Assembly (NCBI RefSeq): GCF_003315595.1
Contig: NZ_QNQU01000008.1
Span: forward strand, 62,001-126,000
DNA: 64,000 bases
Source: Pedobacter miscanthi
GTDB lineage: Bacteria; Bacteroidota; Bacteroidia; Sphingobacteriales; Sphingobacteriaceae
Reading direction: 5' to 3'
Both the position numbers and the translations under genes were made by a program. Of this stretch, positions 44,840-53,434 are shown piece after piece. Under the pieces are notes generated by a model. It was not told the DNA's origin, searched no databases, and saw nothing but the letters and a program-made list of their open reading frames with translations. Each line of letters opens with the position of its first letter. Positions within the stretch are counted from its first letter, which is position 1.

Positions 44840-44989
44840 TCAATAGCGTTAGATGGCAACACCTCATACCACTGAAATTGTTCGTAAATTTAATATAGAT
44901 TTAATTAACTGCGTTAAATGGAAACGCCTGATATCTCTATATTGTGGCTCAATTAATAGCATTAAATGGCAACATTCAACGCCACTGTA
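44840..44989 (+). repeat. Three degenerate direct repeats upstream of the GDPD gene
   Basis: AATAGCGTTAGATGGCAACA at about 44842, AACTGCGTTAAATGGAAACG at about 44907 and AATAGCATTAAATGGCAACA at about 44955. Each is followed by a CACTG or similar string. Spacing is roughly 50-65 bases. They lie in the leader of the phosphodiesterase gene and could be regulator sites. Confidence 0.5.
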
Positions 44990-45006
44990 AAATCCCTTTT
45001 TTGGAT

Positions 45007-45906
45007 ATGAAACTTAAAAAAACAGCAATCCTTATTCTTTTATCTGCCTTTGTGATCAAATCAAACGCTCAGGAAGTGAAATTTCCAGCATTTAGCGCCG
45101 AAGCCCATCGTGGCGGACGTGGTTTAATGCCCGAAAATACCATCGAAGCCATGTTAAATGCCATGAAAATTGATGGTATTACCACTTTGGAAATGGATAC
45201 ACATATCTCAAAGGATGGTAAAGTGGTGGTTACACATGATGATTACCTGAGTCCGGCTTTTATGCTCACACCTGATGGAAAAGATATTCCTGCAACTGAT
45301 GCCAAGAAATATCCGATTTTCGGCATGAATTACGATGAAATTAAACAGTTTGATTTAGGTACCAGGAATTATGATCTTTTTCCGCAACAGAAAAAAATAA
45401 AAACACATTTACCTTTGCTTACTGATTTGATTGATGCTGTACAGCGCGATATCAAAACCAATAAACGCAAACAATTTTTCTATAACATCGAAACCAAATG
45501 CAGCGAAAGCGGTGATGGCATTACTAACCCTAAACCGGAGGAGTTTGTTAAACTTCTGATGGAGGTAATCATCAGGAAAAAAGTTGATGATTTTGTGGTC
45601 ATTCAATCTTTTGATAAACGTACCATTCAGCTCATCCATGAGAAATATCCAAAAATCAAAACCTCTTTTTTAGTAGCGAATAAAAAGACTTACGAAGAAA
45701 ATATTGCCGATTTAGGATATAAACCTTTTATTTTAAGTCCGGTTTGGCAGATGGTGAATGAAGATCTGGTTAAAAAGGCACATGCGGATGGCGTAAAAAT
45801 TATTCCATGGACAGCGAATACCTTAGCCGATATCCAAAAATTAAAAGCATTAAATGTAGACGGAATTATTTCCGACTATCCGGATATTTTAGTGCAGGCG
45901 AAATAA
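45007..45906 (+). CDS. Secreted glycerophosphodiester phosphodiesterase
   Basis: Hydrolyses glycerophosphodiesters (deacylated phospholipids) to glycerol-3-phosphate and an alcohol. From the ATG at 45007 it has 299 residues; the frame runs back to 44944 but MKLKKTAILILLSAFVIKSN then AQ is a clean signal peptide. GDPD catalytic features: H34-R35 in EAHRGGRGLMPENT, E62 and D64 in LEMDTHISKDG, H77 in VVTHDD. Its last part, IIPWTANTLADIQKLKALNV then DGIISDYPD, is typical. Same strand as the SusCD operon; it supports a phosphate or glycerol-phosphate scavenging role. Confidence 0.94.
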   Translation: MKLKKTAILILLSAFVIKSNAQEVKFPAFSAEAHRGGRGLMPENTIEAMLNAMKIDGITTLEMDTHISKDGKVVVTHDDYLSPAFMLTPDGKDIPATDAKKYPIFGMNYDEIKQFDLGTRNYDLFPQQKKIKTHLPLLTDLIDAVQRDIKTNKRKQFFYNIETKCSESGDGITNPKPEEFVKLLMEVIIRKKVDDFVVIQSFDKRTIQLIHEKYPKIKTSFLVANKKTYEENIADLGYKPFILSPVWQMVNEDLVKKAHADGVKIIPWTANTLADIQKLKALNVDGIISDYPDILVQAK

Positions 45907-45921
45907 CAGTTGGTCTGAGTT

Positions 45922-46015
45922 GGTCGGGATTTATAATCCCGACCTTAGAGATTTTTAATCCTTGATGTGGATTAAAAATCCACAACTCATTCGGTCGAGA
46001 TTGCAAATCTCGACC
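45922..46015. repeat. Cluster of 10-3-10 hairpins after the GDPD gene
   Basis: GGTCGGGATT-TAT-AATCCCGACC at 45922-45944, GATTTTTAATCC then GGATTAAAAATC at about 45950-45980, and GGTCGAGATT-GCA-AATCTCGACC at 45993-46015. The first and third have the same 23-nt design as 13925 and 63285. Confidence 0.8.
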
Positions 46016-46028
46016 AGCGTAAAATCTA

Positions 46029-46061
46029 AGACCTCGCAGGTTTTAAAAACCTGCGAGGTCT
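46029..46061. repeat. 33-nt perfect palindrome
   Basis: AGACCTCGCAGGTTTT, central A, AAAACCTGCGAGGTCT: 16-bp arms. Nearly identical to 18756-18788. Between convergent GDPD and bioD genes. Confidence 0.85.
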
Positions 46062-46091
46062 TGAAACAAAGTAAAAAAGAAATCTGTTAAT

Positions 46092-46178
46092 GCTCGTTTT
46101 TAACGAGCGTTAAATAGTTTGTCGTTTACAAACGATAAAATCGTTTAGTTATTTATGCACTCGTTAGAAACGATCGCA
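46092..46178. repeat. TCGTTT/AAACGA hairpin cluster
   Basis: GCTCGTT-TTT-AACGAGC at 46092-46108, then TCGTTTACAAACGA at about 46122, then further TCGTTT and AAACGAT strings to about 46175. A set of overlapping short inverted repeats downstream of bioD. Confidence 0.55.
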
Positions 46179-46191
46179 AACATCTTATCAT

Positions 46192-46800
46192 TTAAATCAA
46201 TATATTTTCGCCAGCTACAGCAACACTGGTTTTATCAATCTGATTTAAACTTGGCACAAACCCCAGCTTTTTTATTTTAGTATACTGCTGGATATACCTT
46301 TCCGTTTCGGCGTTTTCATCGCCATTAAAAATAATTCCTTTAATCTCAATTCCATATTGCTTAAGCAGATTAATGGATAAAAGCGTGTGGTTAATACTGC
46401 CCAGGTAATTTTGGGAAACCAATATCACTTCTGCATCGAGTTTTTTAATCAGGTCTACAATCAGTTCATTTTCGTTTAGAGGAACCATTAAACCACCAGC
46501 CCCTTCGATAACCAGGTTATTTTCGGTTAAGGGGATGTTAATTTTATTGAGGTCGATTTCAATTCCGTCCAGTTTGGCTGATAAATGTGGCGATAGCGGC
46601 TGCGTTAACCTGTAGCTTTCGGGATGGATAACTGTTTTTGAGTTGCTGATTAATTTTTCGACTGTTAAGCTGTCGCTGGTGTCTAAATCTCCAGACTGGA
46701 TTGGTTTCCAGTAGTCTGCCTTTAATTTTTCGGTTAAAATGGCACTGATCAATGTTTTTCCAATCCCGGTTCCAATTCCTGTAATAAAATATGTTGCCAT
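46192..46800 (-). CDS. bioD: Dethiobiotin synthetase
   Basis: 202 residues. ATP-dependent closure of the ureido ring of 7,8-diaminopelargonate. P-loop TGIGTGIGKT at 7-16, WKPIQSGDL near 31, and VIEGAGGLMVPLNENELIVD near 98-117 are family signatures. It begins immediately at the bioF stop (no spacer), so the two are translationally coupled. bioA, bioB and bioC are not in the window. Confidence 0.95.
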   Translation of the reverse strand: MATYFITGIGTGIGKTLISAILTEKLKADYWKPIQSGDLDTSDSLTVEKLISNSKTVIHPESYRLTQPLSPHLSAKLDGIEIDLNKINIPLTENNLVIEGAGGLMVPLNENELIVDLIKKLDAEVILVSQNYLGSINHTLLSINLLKQYGIEIKGIIFNGDENAETERYIQQYTKIKKLGFVPSLNQIDKTSVAVAGENILI

Positions 46801-47922
46801 TTAGTTCAATTCTTTAAGGTGTTTTACCAGCGAAATAATTTCATCGTCGGTATTAAATGTATGAAGGCAGATCCTCAGCCTTTCTTTACCCCGCGTTACT
46901 GTAGGGCTTAATATGGCCCTAACATCAAAGCCTTTATTTTGTAATGTGCCTGAAGCCTGTTTAGTTGCTTCATTTGAAGAGAATAAAATTCCCTGAATGG
47001 TGCTTTCGCTTTCTAAAGCATTAATATTTTGTTCTTTTATAGTTCTTCTGAACAATTCAATTTTCTGATGGATGAGCTGATGATCAGTTTTATCCAAAAG
47101 CTGATAAGCCGAACGAATGGCTATAATATTATGGATAGGCGCCGCAGTAGTATAAATAAACGACCTGGCAAAATTAATGAGGAAATGCCTTAAATTTTTA
47201 CTTCCCAAAATAACGGCACCATGTGTACCCATAGCCTTACCAAAGGTAACAATACGCGCAAATACCTTTTCGGTTAGGTTTAACTGATTAATCAAACCTT
47301 CACCTTTTTTGCCAAAAATACCTGTGGCATGTGCTTCATCTACAATTAAACTGGCCTGATAATTTTCGCAAAGGTTTGAAATTTCTATCAATGGCGCAAT
47401 ATCCCCATCCATTGAATACACGCTTTCTACCACAACAAAAATATTTCCCTTTGCCAGTTTAAGCTTGGCTTCGAGATCGCTGATGTTATTATGGAGAAAT
47501 TTATAACGCGTTGCATGGCTTAAACGACCGCCATCGATAATACTGGCATGGATCAGCTCGTCGGTAATAATGGTATCGCCCCGCTGCGGAACGCTTGATA
47601 ATAAACCTACATTGGCATCATAGCCGGAGTTGAAAATCAAGCCGCTTTCTGCCTGGTGAAAATTAGCAATAAACTGTTCTGTTTCTTCGGTATATAGGGT
47701 ATTGCCACTTAACAGCCTCGAACCACCTGCACCATTTAAATAATTGGGGATTGTTGCTACGATTTCATCAATCAGTTTTTTTAATTCAGTCGATCTTGCA
47801 AAACCCAGATAATCGTTCGAACAGAAATCGACGGGAGGGTGGGCAGCAGATAAATTCCTGATCGAAAGATTATCTTTTCGTTCCTGAAGTTTTCCCTGAA
47901 GAAACTGTTCAATTTTACTCAT
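46801..47922 (-). CDS. bioF: 8-amino-7-oxononanoate synthase (BioF)
   Basis: 373 residues of the alpha-oxoamine synthase family, joining pimeloyl-ACP/CoA and alanine in biotin synthesis. FCSNDYLGFARS near 33, GSRLLSGNTLYTEETE near 72, SVYSMDGDIAPL near 170, VDEAHATGIFGKKGEG near 195 and the PLP-Lys in VTFGKAMGTHGAV near 230. The pairing with bioD argues for BioF rather than KBL or another oxoamine synthase. Confidence 0.92.
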   Translation of the reverse strand: MSKIEQFLQGKLQERKDNLSIRNLSAAHPPVDFCSNDYLGFARSTELKKLIDEIVATIPNYLNGAGGSRLLSGNTLYTEETEQFIANFHQAESGLIFNSGYDANVGLLSSVPQRGDTIITDELIHASIIDGGRLSHATRYKFLHNNISDLEAKLKLAKGNIFVVVESVYSMDGDIAPLIEISNLCENYQASLIVDEAHATGIFGKKGEGLINQLNLTEKVFARIVTFGKAMGTHGAVILGSKNLRHFLINFARSFIYTTAAPIHNIIAIRSAYQLLDKTDHQLIHQKIELFRRTIKEQNINALESESTIQGILFSSNEATKQASGTLQNKGFDVRAILSPTVTRGKERLRICLHTFNTDDEIISLVKHLKELN

Positions 47923-47933
47923 CGGTCAAAAGT

Positions 47934-47966
47934 AAAAAAAGCGCCCCGGATTACCGGAACGCTTTT
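47934..47966 (-). terminator. Terminator between the Spy-like gene and bioF
   Basis: GCG-CCCCGG-ATTA-CCGG-AACGC stem with flanking A7 and T4 tracts, just downstream of the gene at 48000 and 19 bases before bioF. It separates the two transcripts. The stem has a bulge. Confidence 0.65.
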
Positions 47967-47999
47967 CAAAATATTAATTAATTACTTGCTCTGCTCTAT

Positions 48000-48452
48000 T
48001 TATCCTTGTGCAGGAGGATTAGACACCACTGGTGCTTTATCTTTTTTACCTCTGGCGCCAAATCCTTTTCTCATTTTCTCTCCTTTTTCTTTGGCTTCAG
48101 CACGGAAAGCATCCATTTTTGTTTTCTGATCTGCGGTTAAAACAGCATCAACTTTAGCTTTTTGCTCATCTATTGCCGCTTTGCGCTCTTTCATTTTGCC
48201 TTTAATGTCGCTTTTGTCTGCTGTTCTCCAGTCGTCCATTTTTTTTGCATTTTCAAGCTCAATAGCATAAATTTTGGTTTTTTGGTCGGCGGTTAAGCTC
48301 AACTGTTTATCCAGCCTGGCGGTTACTTTTTCAGCTCGCTGTTCGGCGGTCATTTTAGGCATTGCCCTTCTTTCTCGCTTTGTTGTGTCTTGAGCAAATG
48401 CAGCAGTTAAACCCATTACTGCAATTGCTATTGTTAAAATTGCCTTTTTCAT
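48000..48452 (-). CDS. Periplasmic Spy/CpxP-like protein (DUF4890 type)
   Basis: 150 residues with a signal peptide MKKAILTIAIAVMGLTAAFA. The mature part is highly charged and helical with two LTADQKTK repeats (LSLTADQKTKIYAIELENAK and VLTADQKTKMDAFRAEAKEK), the LTxxQ motif of Spy/CpxP-type chaperones. Probably a periplasmic stress or metal-responsive protein; its partner is unknown. The own terminator follows. Confidence 0.85.
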   Translation of the reverse strand: MKKAILTIAIAVMGLTAAFAQDTTKRERRAMPKMTAEQRAEKVTARLDKQLSLTADQKTKIYAIELENAKKMDDWRTADKSDIKGKMKERKAAIDEQKAKVDAVLTADQKTKMDAFRAEAKEKGEKMRKGFGARGKKDKAPVVSNPPAQG

Positions 48453-48531
48453 GTTATGTTTTTTTATGTGTTTGTTAAATCAATAGATACATAAAAAGGC
48501 AAACGGTTTAATCGGCGTTTGTTAAAAAATG

Positions 48532-49308
48532 TTAATTCTTGTTCAGTTGCGAAATTGATTTCTGCATCTGCGCCATCATCTGGGTTAATGTTTCCATTGT
48601 AGGATCGGGTGCAGGCTCAGGCAATGAAGTAGAGATATAAGCTTTGGCTTTCCAGATTTCGAGGATATCTTCAGCTGCAATAGTATAGGCGTCATATACC
48701 TTATTATCTGATATCAGTTTTAAATCTTTATTTTCTCTGAAGCGGTTACCGGCCCTTTTATATACCACACCTTCATTTTTACTGATGATGATATAGGTTT
48801 CGCCTGTTTTTACTTCATTCCAGTTGTCTAAATATTCGCCGATAATTACGCTCCCCGGCTGAACAGGCAACATACTATCACCCATGATTTCAAATGCCCT
48901 GAAAGTACCTTGTCTTAAGGCGGGTAGGGGAAGCTGAAATTTAGGGAGGTCGCTGATGTACTGCGGATCCGAAAAACCATTCAAGTAACCAGCACTTGCT
49001 TTTACAGGAACCAGTTCGATGTTCTCACGGTCGTTCTGATCTACCGAAATACTCAATACCCTAAGGTTCGATCCCTGGCTTTTTGGCTTCGGTTTCCAGC
49101 TGTCAGATATTTTCTCATTGATGAATTCATCGATGGTAAGATCAAAGTATTCGGCTATTTTTTTTAGCAAATCATATTTAGGTTCCGCCCGGTCTTCCTC
49201 GTAAGCGCCGATAAGCGATCTCTTGATTTCCATAATATCAGCGAAATTTTGCTGTGTATGGCCTTTTTTCTTCCTGAGGTACTTTAAATTATTTGAAATA
49301 TTTGACAT
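48532..49308 (-). CDS. LexA/CI-like repressor: XRE helix-turn-helix plus S24 peptidase domain
   Basis: 258 residues. The N-terminal XRE domain is LKYLRKKKGHTQQNFADIME and KRSLIGAYEEDRAEPKYDLL. The C-terminal S24 fold has the Ser/Lys dyad S145 (IMGDSMLPVQPG) and K184 (GVVYKRAG), and a likely self-cleavage bond A106-G107 (PVKASAGYLNG). This layout suggests RecA-stimulated autocleavage and a DNA-damage response, though no RecA-dependence can be read here. It is divergent from the GIY-YIG gene across a spacer with repeated TTAGTAAT operators. Confidence 0.9.
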   Translation of the reverse strand: MSNISNNLKYLRKKKGHTQQNFADIMEIKRSLIGAYEEDRAEPKYDLLKKIAEYFDLTIDEFINEKISDSWKPKPKSQGSNLRVLSISVDQNDRENIELVPVKASAGYLNGFSDPQYISDLPKFQLPLPALRQGTFRAFEIMGDSMLPVQPGSVIIGEYLDNWNEVKTGETYIIISKNEGVVYKRAGNRFRENKDLKLISDNKVYDAYTIAAEDILEIWKAKAYISTSLPEPAPDPTMETLTQMMAQMQKSISQLNKN

Positions 49309-49335
49309 AAAAATAAATTTTAAAATAAATTTGGA

Positions 49336-49419
49336 ATTACTAAAATAGTTAGTAATTTTATGCTCATAAAGTTAGTAATATTATTTTGAATTGCAAGAAA
49401 GTATACTAAATAGTTTAGT
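49336..49419. promoter_or_regulatory. Operator array between the S24 repressor and the GIY-YIG gene
   Basis: A perfect dyad ATTACTAA-AATAG-TTAGTAAT at 49336-49356, a single half-site TTAGTAAT at 49372-49379, and a related dyad ACTAAA-TAG-TTTAGT at 49405-49419. Repeated half-sites in a divergent spacer next to a CI-like gene are what a repressor controlling both genes would produce. Confidence 0.68.
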
Positions 49420-49441
49420 TTTAATTTTTAAACACCCCATC

Positions 49442-49792
49442 ATGAAAAAGTTTGTTTATATCGTTACCGACAGAAATCGTACAAGTATGCACGTGGGCAT
49501 GAGCTCAGATTTGATTAAGACACTGGATTTCTACAAACAGATGCCAAACTTATTTTTTGATAGCGGGCAGCAGTTAACCAGGCTGGTTTATTTTGAAGAG
49601 TTTAAAACAGAAGCACAGGCATTGGTGCGTTTTAAATCGATCAGCAGGTTTACCCGTATGCAGAAAGAGCGTTTGGTAAGATCTTGCAACCCTGATTGGA
49701 TTGATTTGACCATAGGCCTTGATTTCGAAAATATTCTTTTACATAAGAATATCACCAATCAGGTGAAACTTTCCTTCTCGAGCTTATCTTAA
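49442..49792 (+). CDS. Small GIY-YIG nuclease-fold protein
   Basis: From the ATG at 49442 it has 116 residues; the open frame extends to a TTG at 49391 but passes through the operator array. FVYIVTDRNRTSMHVGMSSD gives the two strands of the GIY-YIG core in variant form (YIV, VGMS), followed by YFEEFKTEAQALVRFKSISR and FTRMQKERLVRSCNPDW, as in UPF0213/YhbQ-like proteins. Conserved catalytic Arg and Glu candidates exist (R in KSISRF, E in KERLV). It may act in DNA repair; it is divergent from a LexA-like repressor. Confidence 0.78.
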   Translation: MKKFVYIVTDRNRTSMHVGMSSDLIKTLDFYKQMPNLFFDSGQQLTRLVYFEEFKTEAQALVRFKSISRFTRMQKERLVRSCNPDWIDLTIGLDFENILLHKNITNQVKLSFSSLS

Positions 49793-50087
49793 GTTATTTA
49801 TTAACGTTAAATAGAAGATTGCTATGAAAGAAATAGGTATATATGAAAAGAATGCTTGAATGATAGGTCCGCTTTCCCGTATCCATCATTCAAGCATTTA
49901 ATGAGTTTATCTATCACATGATTTGTTGATATATTGAGGTAAGATGATTTTCGACATCCCAGCACTGAAGCCTATTCCTTATTCATTCAATCAATAATTT
50001 CCACATTCATTCCTTCAATATTCCCCTCATTCATACATTAAATATCCCCTCATTCAATATTCTCTCATTCAATACTTCAACTCCTCC
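49793..50087. repeat. Spacer with low-complexity ATTCA repeats
   Basis: 49975-50080 has many CATTCA and CCCCTCATTCA units (for example CCCCTCATTCATACATT and CCCCTCATTCAATATT). No gene. It follows the GIY-YIG gene and precedes the end of the peptidase/propeller gene. Confidence 0.55.
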
Positions 50088-53000
50088 TTACCAGCCCGGA
50101 GCAAATGTTAACCCGAACACACCGGTTTTAACATCTTTACGTTGAAAAGGAATTGCATAATAAGGTTCCAATACAAAGTAACCAAAAACATTTACCCTTA
50201 CCGATATACCAACACTCATGGCAGGAACACGCTCAGTTGTAGCCTGGTAGGTAACCGGATTTCCTTTATCATCCTTAACCGGCGTTCCATTGCTGTTTAG
50301 TAAAGGTTCTGTAGTATAAGTTGGTTCACTTTTAAACTTCACCTTGGTGTCGTTGGTCCAGGCTAAACCTGCATCGAAAAATAAATTCAGATCTGAAAAT
50401 AAAAATTTCGATGGTATAGCAGCCAGTTTTTTAGGTCCGGTAAATGGCAAACGTACCTCGAAATTGAAAACGGCTATTTTACTTCCTGTTAACTGGTTGA
50501 TATCGAAAGATTCAGAAGATTGTGCAGATGTACTTTTGTAAATCGAGTTCGATTCGTAACCCCTGATCAGGTATGGATAACCCAGGTACATTGGATAAAG
50601 CCTGTCGGCATCTTTACCAATTCTTAGAGTATTATAACTTCTTACGGCAAAGGTTACCGGTTTTGCCCTCCAGTATTTACGAAGATCGGCAGTTACACCG
50701 GCAAAGTTGTATGTGCCAAGGTATTTTTCGCCACTTACACGGTATCTGTAACCATCAAGCGGACCAGTTAAACCGAAAATAGAATTATCGCCAACAAAAC
50801 CAGCGTTCAACTGATAAAGTGTGAATGAATTGAAAGGAATGCCATAATCCTGGGAGGCAACATCGTTGGAAATCCTGCTTTTATCAGAACCGATATAATT
50901 GCCAGCCGAATTATAATAATTGCTATACCTATCAACCCTGTAGCTGTAATGAGAAAATGCGCCACCCAATTCAAAACGGTGTATTTTACTAAATGGATAT
51001 GCACCGTAAACCTGCAGCTGATCTTCGAATGTCCTGATGATATCAGTTCTGTCTGCCAGGGCATTAATGGTTTGATTATCACCAACAGGAACATTTTCAT
51101 AACCATAAGATCTGAAACCTGATACATAAGGGATGTGCGAAATGGCCGCTCCCCAGTTTATCCTGCTTTTTTGGTTGATATAACCTACCAAACCACCGAA
51201 ATCATAAATTTCTCCGTTTACGGATAAGTTGGCAACAATCTGGTTGGTACCCAATATATCGCTGAACATACCCACAATACCACCAGAAACACCTGTTCCG
51301 AAACGGCTGGTAGAAACACCAACGCCACTGTTGGCCAGGTAATCCAGCCTGAATTTAGGCTTGTAAGGTACCGTTCTCATCGAATCGGCTACGATTTTTT
51401 CGAAACGATCGAAATTATTTAGATTGGAATTAATAATATTAACCCCAATGTTTTCCATAGGGGGGAGGATAGCGGCATCAAAGTTTTCTTCGCGGTTACC
51501 AATGCGTTTGGCTTTAAAACTGCTCAGTTTTGCATTATATAGGGTATAACGTTGATAACGGTAATAACTATACACAATTTCATCAGTTGTAGAAACGGAA
51601 ATGGCAGGTGAAAACTCGGTAATCCCGCTGATACCGGTAAAATAATCGGTTAACTGATCAACCGTGTTATCTTCAAAATTGTATTTATATAAGTTCCTGA
51701 AACCATCTCGGTTGGAAAGGAAATAAATATTTTGACTGTTGGCCGAAAACTGTGCATTTAAATTATTTGCTCCCGGAAAAACGTCGAGATTGGTAACCGT
51801 TTTTGAAGCAATGTCGTAAACTGCCAGATTGATGGGTAATACAGCATTGATTACATTCGCCTGAATAGCAGCACGATCTGATGAAAACACCAGTTTTTTA
51901 CCATCGGGCGAATAACTTGGTGCGTAATCAGAATAAACATCATTGGTAATTTGTGTTACTACTTTGGTGTCGAAGTTGTAAGAAAAAATATCGCTCTGAC
52001 CTTCCACCATACCTGAAAACGCGATGTCTTTTCCGTTTGGCGACCAGGTTAAATTGCCAAACTGCTGTACCTGGGCCATCGGGATTTGCGATACCGTTGT
52101 TCCGTTGGCCACATTGATGACCATCATCTGGTTTCTTCCCTGGCTAAAAATACTAAAGGCAAACTGTTTACTATCCGGCGACCACGCTCCGGCAGATTCG
52201 ATGAAGTTAAAATCATCAATATGTCCGTTGGAAATCTGGCTACTTAATTTACGTATGATACGTCCGGTTTTAGCGTCAGCGAGGAATAAATCAATGCCAA
52301 AAAGATCTTTTTCAGACATAAATGCCAGGTACTTTCCATCAGGACTAAGGGCAGGGGCAACGTTCATGTTTCCTGCATTTTTATTATCGATGATTTTCGT
52401 ACCTGTAATTTTAATCTGCGAACTATCGGCTTTTAACATCGGCTTGTAATGGGCATCAATGGAATTTTTCCAGAGCCCCGACAATGTTTTGTCGTCATAA
52501 CCGAAAGTATACCTGATGGCATTTTCGTAGCCGTATTTAGCCGTATTCTTAAACAAAGGCACAATGGTGGTATCGCCGTATTGTGACCCGATATATGTCC
52601 AGAATGCCTGACCATAACGGTAAGGAAAATATTTATTTGAATTGGTTAAGTCTTTTAATGAAGGAATATCGCGGTTTAACATGGCATCACGCATCCACAT
52701 CGACGTAAAAGCATCTTTTTTACCGATAGAAAGGTATTCGGCCATACCCTCAACCATCCATAAAGGTGTTTGTCCGACATTTTCTAAACTGATCGAATCT
52801 TTTTCAAGTAAAAGGTGATATTGAAAAGCGTGAACAAGCTCGTGACCTAAAACATGCCTGGTTTGACTGTTAAGCTCCATAACAGGCATAATTACCCTGT
52901 TTTTAAGGGCTTCGGTAACTCCACCGGTTCCAATGCCAATTTCTCCGTTCAAAACGGTTGTTTGTTGAAAATCTGGGTGATTATTATATAAAATGATCGG

Positions 53001-53261
53001 ATTTTTCTTTAAAAACGTATCCCTAAACACCTCCTGGTGCATTTTATACCAGGTTTCGGCATCCTGAGAGAAACGTTTAAGAAGTTTTTCGTTGTTAATG
53101 TAATAGTAAATCTCGAAATGTGGTGTTTGTAATACTTTAAAATCGAGTTTTTTATACCTTACTTTATTTTGTCCGAAATATTGTGCTTTAACAGAAAAAG
53201 AAAGAATAAGCAAGAGCAATATGGAACCATACCGCTTTAATAAAGTAGAGCCTATTTTCAT
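50088..53261 (-). CDS. Surface metallopeptidase/beta-propeller/outer-membrane barrel fusion
   Basis: 1057 residues. Signal peptide to about 26 (SFSVKAQ). Residues 45-270 hold a peptidase-MA-like gluzincin domain with H140-E-L-V-H144 (GHELVHAFQYH) and a downstream Glu, probably E171 in MVEGMAEYLS. Residues 295-600 contain TolB/PD40 propeller repeats (APALSPDGKYLAFMSEKDLF, LTWSPNGKDIAFSG, YAPSYSPDGKKLVFSSDR, NIYFLSNRDGFRN). The rest (about 680-1057) is a surface-antigen-like barrel ending FGYFVLEPYYAIPFQ, FGLTFAPGW. It is probably an outer-membrane protein with a periplasmic or surface protease-propeller module. Function unknown. Confidence 0.82.
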   Translation of the reverse strand: MKIGSTLLKRYGSILLLLILSFSVKAQYFGQNKVRYKKLDFKVLQTPHFEIYYYINNEKLLKRFSQDAETWYKMHQEVFRDTFLKKNPIILYNNHPDFQQTTVLNGEIGIGTGGVTEALKNRVIMPVMELNSQTRHVLGHELVHAFQYHLLLEKDSISLENVGQTPLWMVEGMAEYLSIGKKDAFTSMWMRDAMLNRDIPSLKDLTNSNKYFPYRYGQAFWTYIGSQYGDTTIVPLFKNTAKYGYENAIRYTFGYDDKTLSGLWKNSIDAHYKPMLKADSSQIKITGTKIIDNKNAGNMNVAPALSPDGKYLAFMSEKDLFGIDLFLADAKTGRIIRKLSSQISNGHIDDFNFIESAGAWSPDSKQFAFSIFSQGRNQMMVINVANGTTVSQIPMAQVQQFGNLTWSPNGKDIAFSGMVEGQSDIFSYNFDTKVVTQITNDVYSDYAPSYSPDGKKLVFSSDRAAIQANVINAVLPINLAVYDIASKTVTNLDVFPGANNLNAQFSANSQNIYFLSNRDGFRNLYKYNFEDNTVDQLTDYFTGISGITEFSPAISVSTTDEIVYSYYRYQRYTLYNAKLSSFKAKRIGNREENFDAAILPPMENIGVNIINSNLNNFDRFEKIVADSMRTVPYKPKFRLDYLANSGVGVSTSRFGTGVSGGIVGMFSDILGTNQIVANLSVNGEIYDFGGLVGYINQKSRINWGAAISHIPYVSGFRSYGYENVPVGDNQTINALADRTDIIRTFEDQLQVYGAYPFSKIHRFELGGAFSHYSYRVDRYSNYYNSAGNYIGSDKSRISNDVASQDYGIPFNSFTLYQLNAGFVGDNSIFGLTGPLDGYRYRVSGEKYLGTYNFAGVTADLRKYWRAKPVTFAVRSYNTLRIGKDADRLYPMYLGYPYLIRGYESNSIYKSTSAQSSESFDINQLTGSKIAVFNFEVRLPFTGPKKLAAIPSKFLFSDLNLFFDAGLAWTNDTKVKFKSEPTYTTEPLLNSNGTPVKDDKGNPVTYQATTERVPAMSVGISVRVNVFGYFVLEPYYAIPFQRKDVKTGVFGLTFAPGW

Positions 53262-53434
53262 ATTTGTGGTTTTAGTAATGATGTTCTATAATTTTCGAAA
53301 TTGAAATGTTAAAAAATCTGGAAATAAAAATAGCAATACTTTAAAAAACTATTAAAATTTTAACACTTTTTAAAGTTTTAATGCCGGTTTGCACAGGCAT
53401 CAGGCTGTTTTAGTTTATTCAGATCCTAAAAAAA

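Noticed and set aside
49975..50080. ATTCA repeats as a CRISPR array
   Set aside because: Units are short, irregularly spaced and without unique spacers; there are no cas genes.
50088..53261. BamA/TamA assembly factor
   Set aside because: Only the C-terminal barrel is similar; there are no POTRA domains and the N-terminal half is a metallopeptidase plus propeller.
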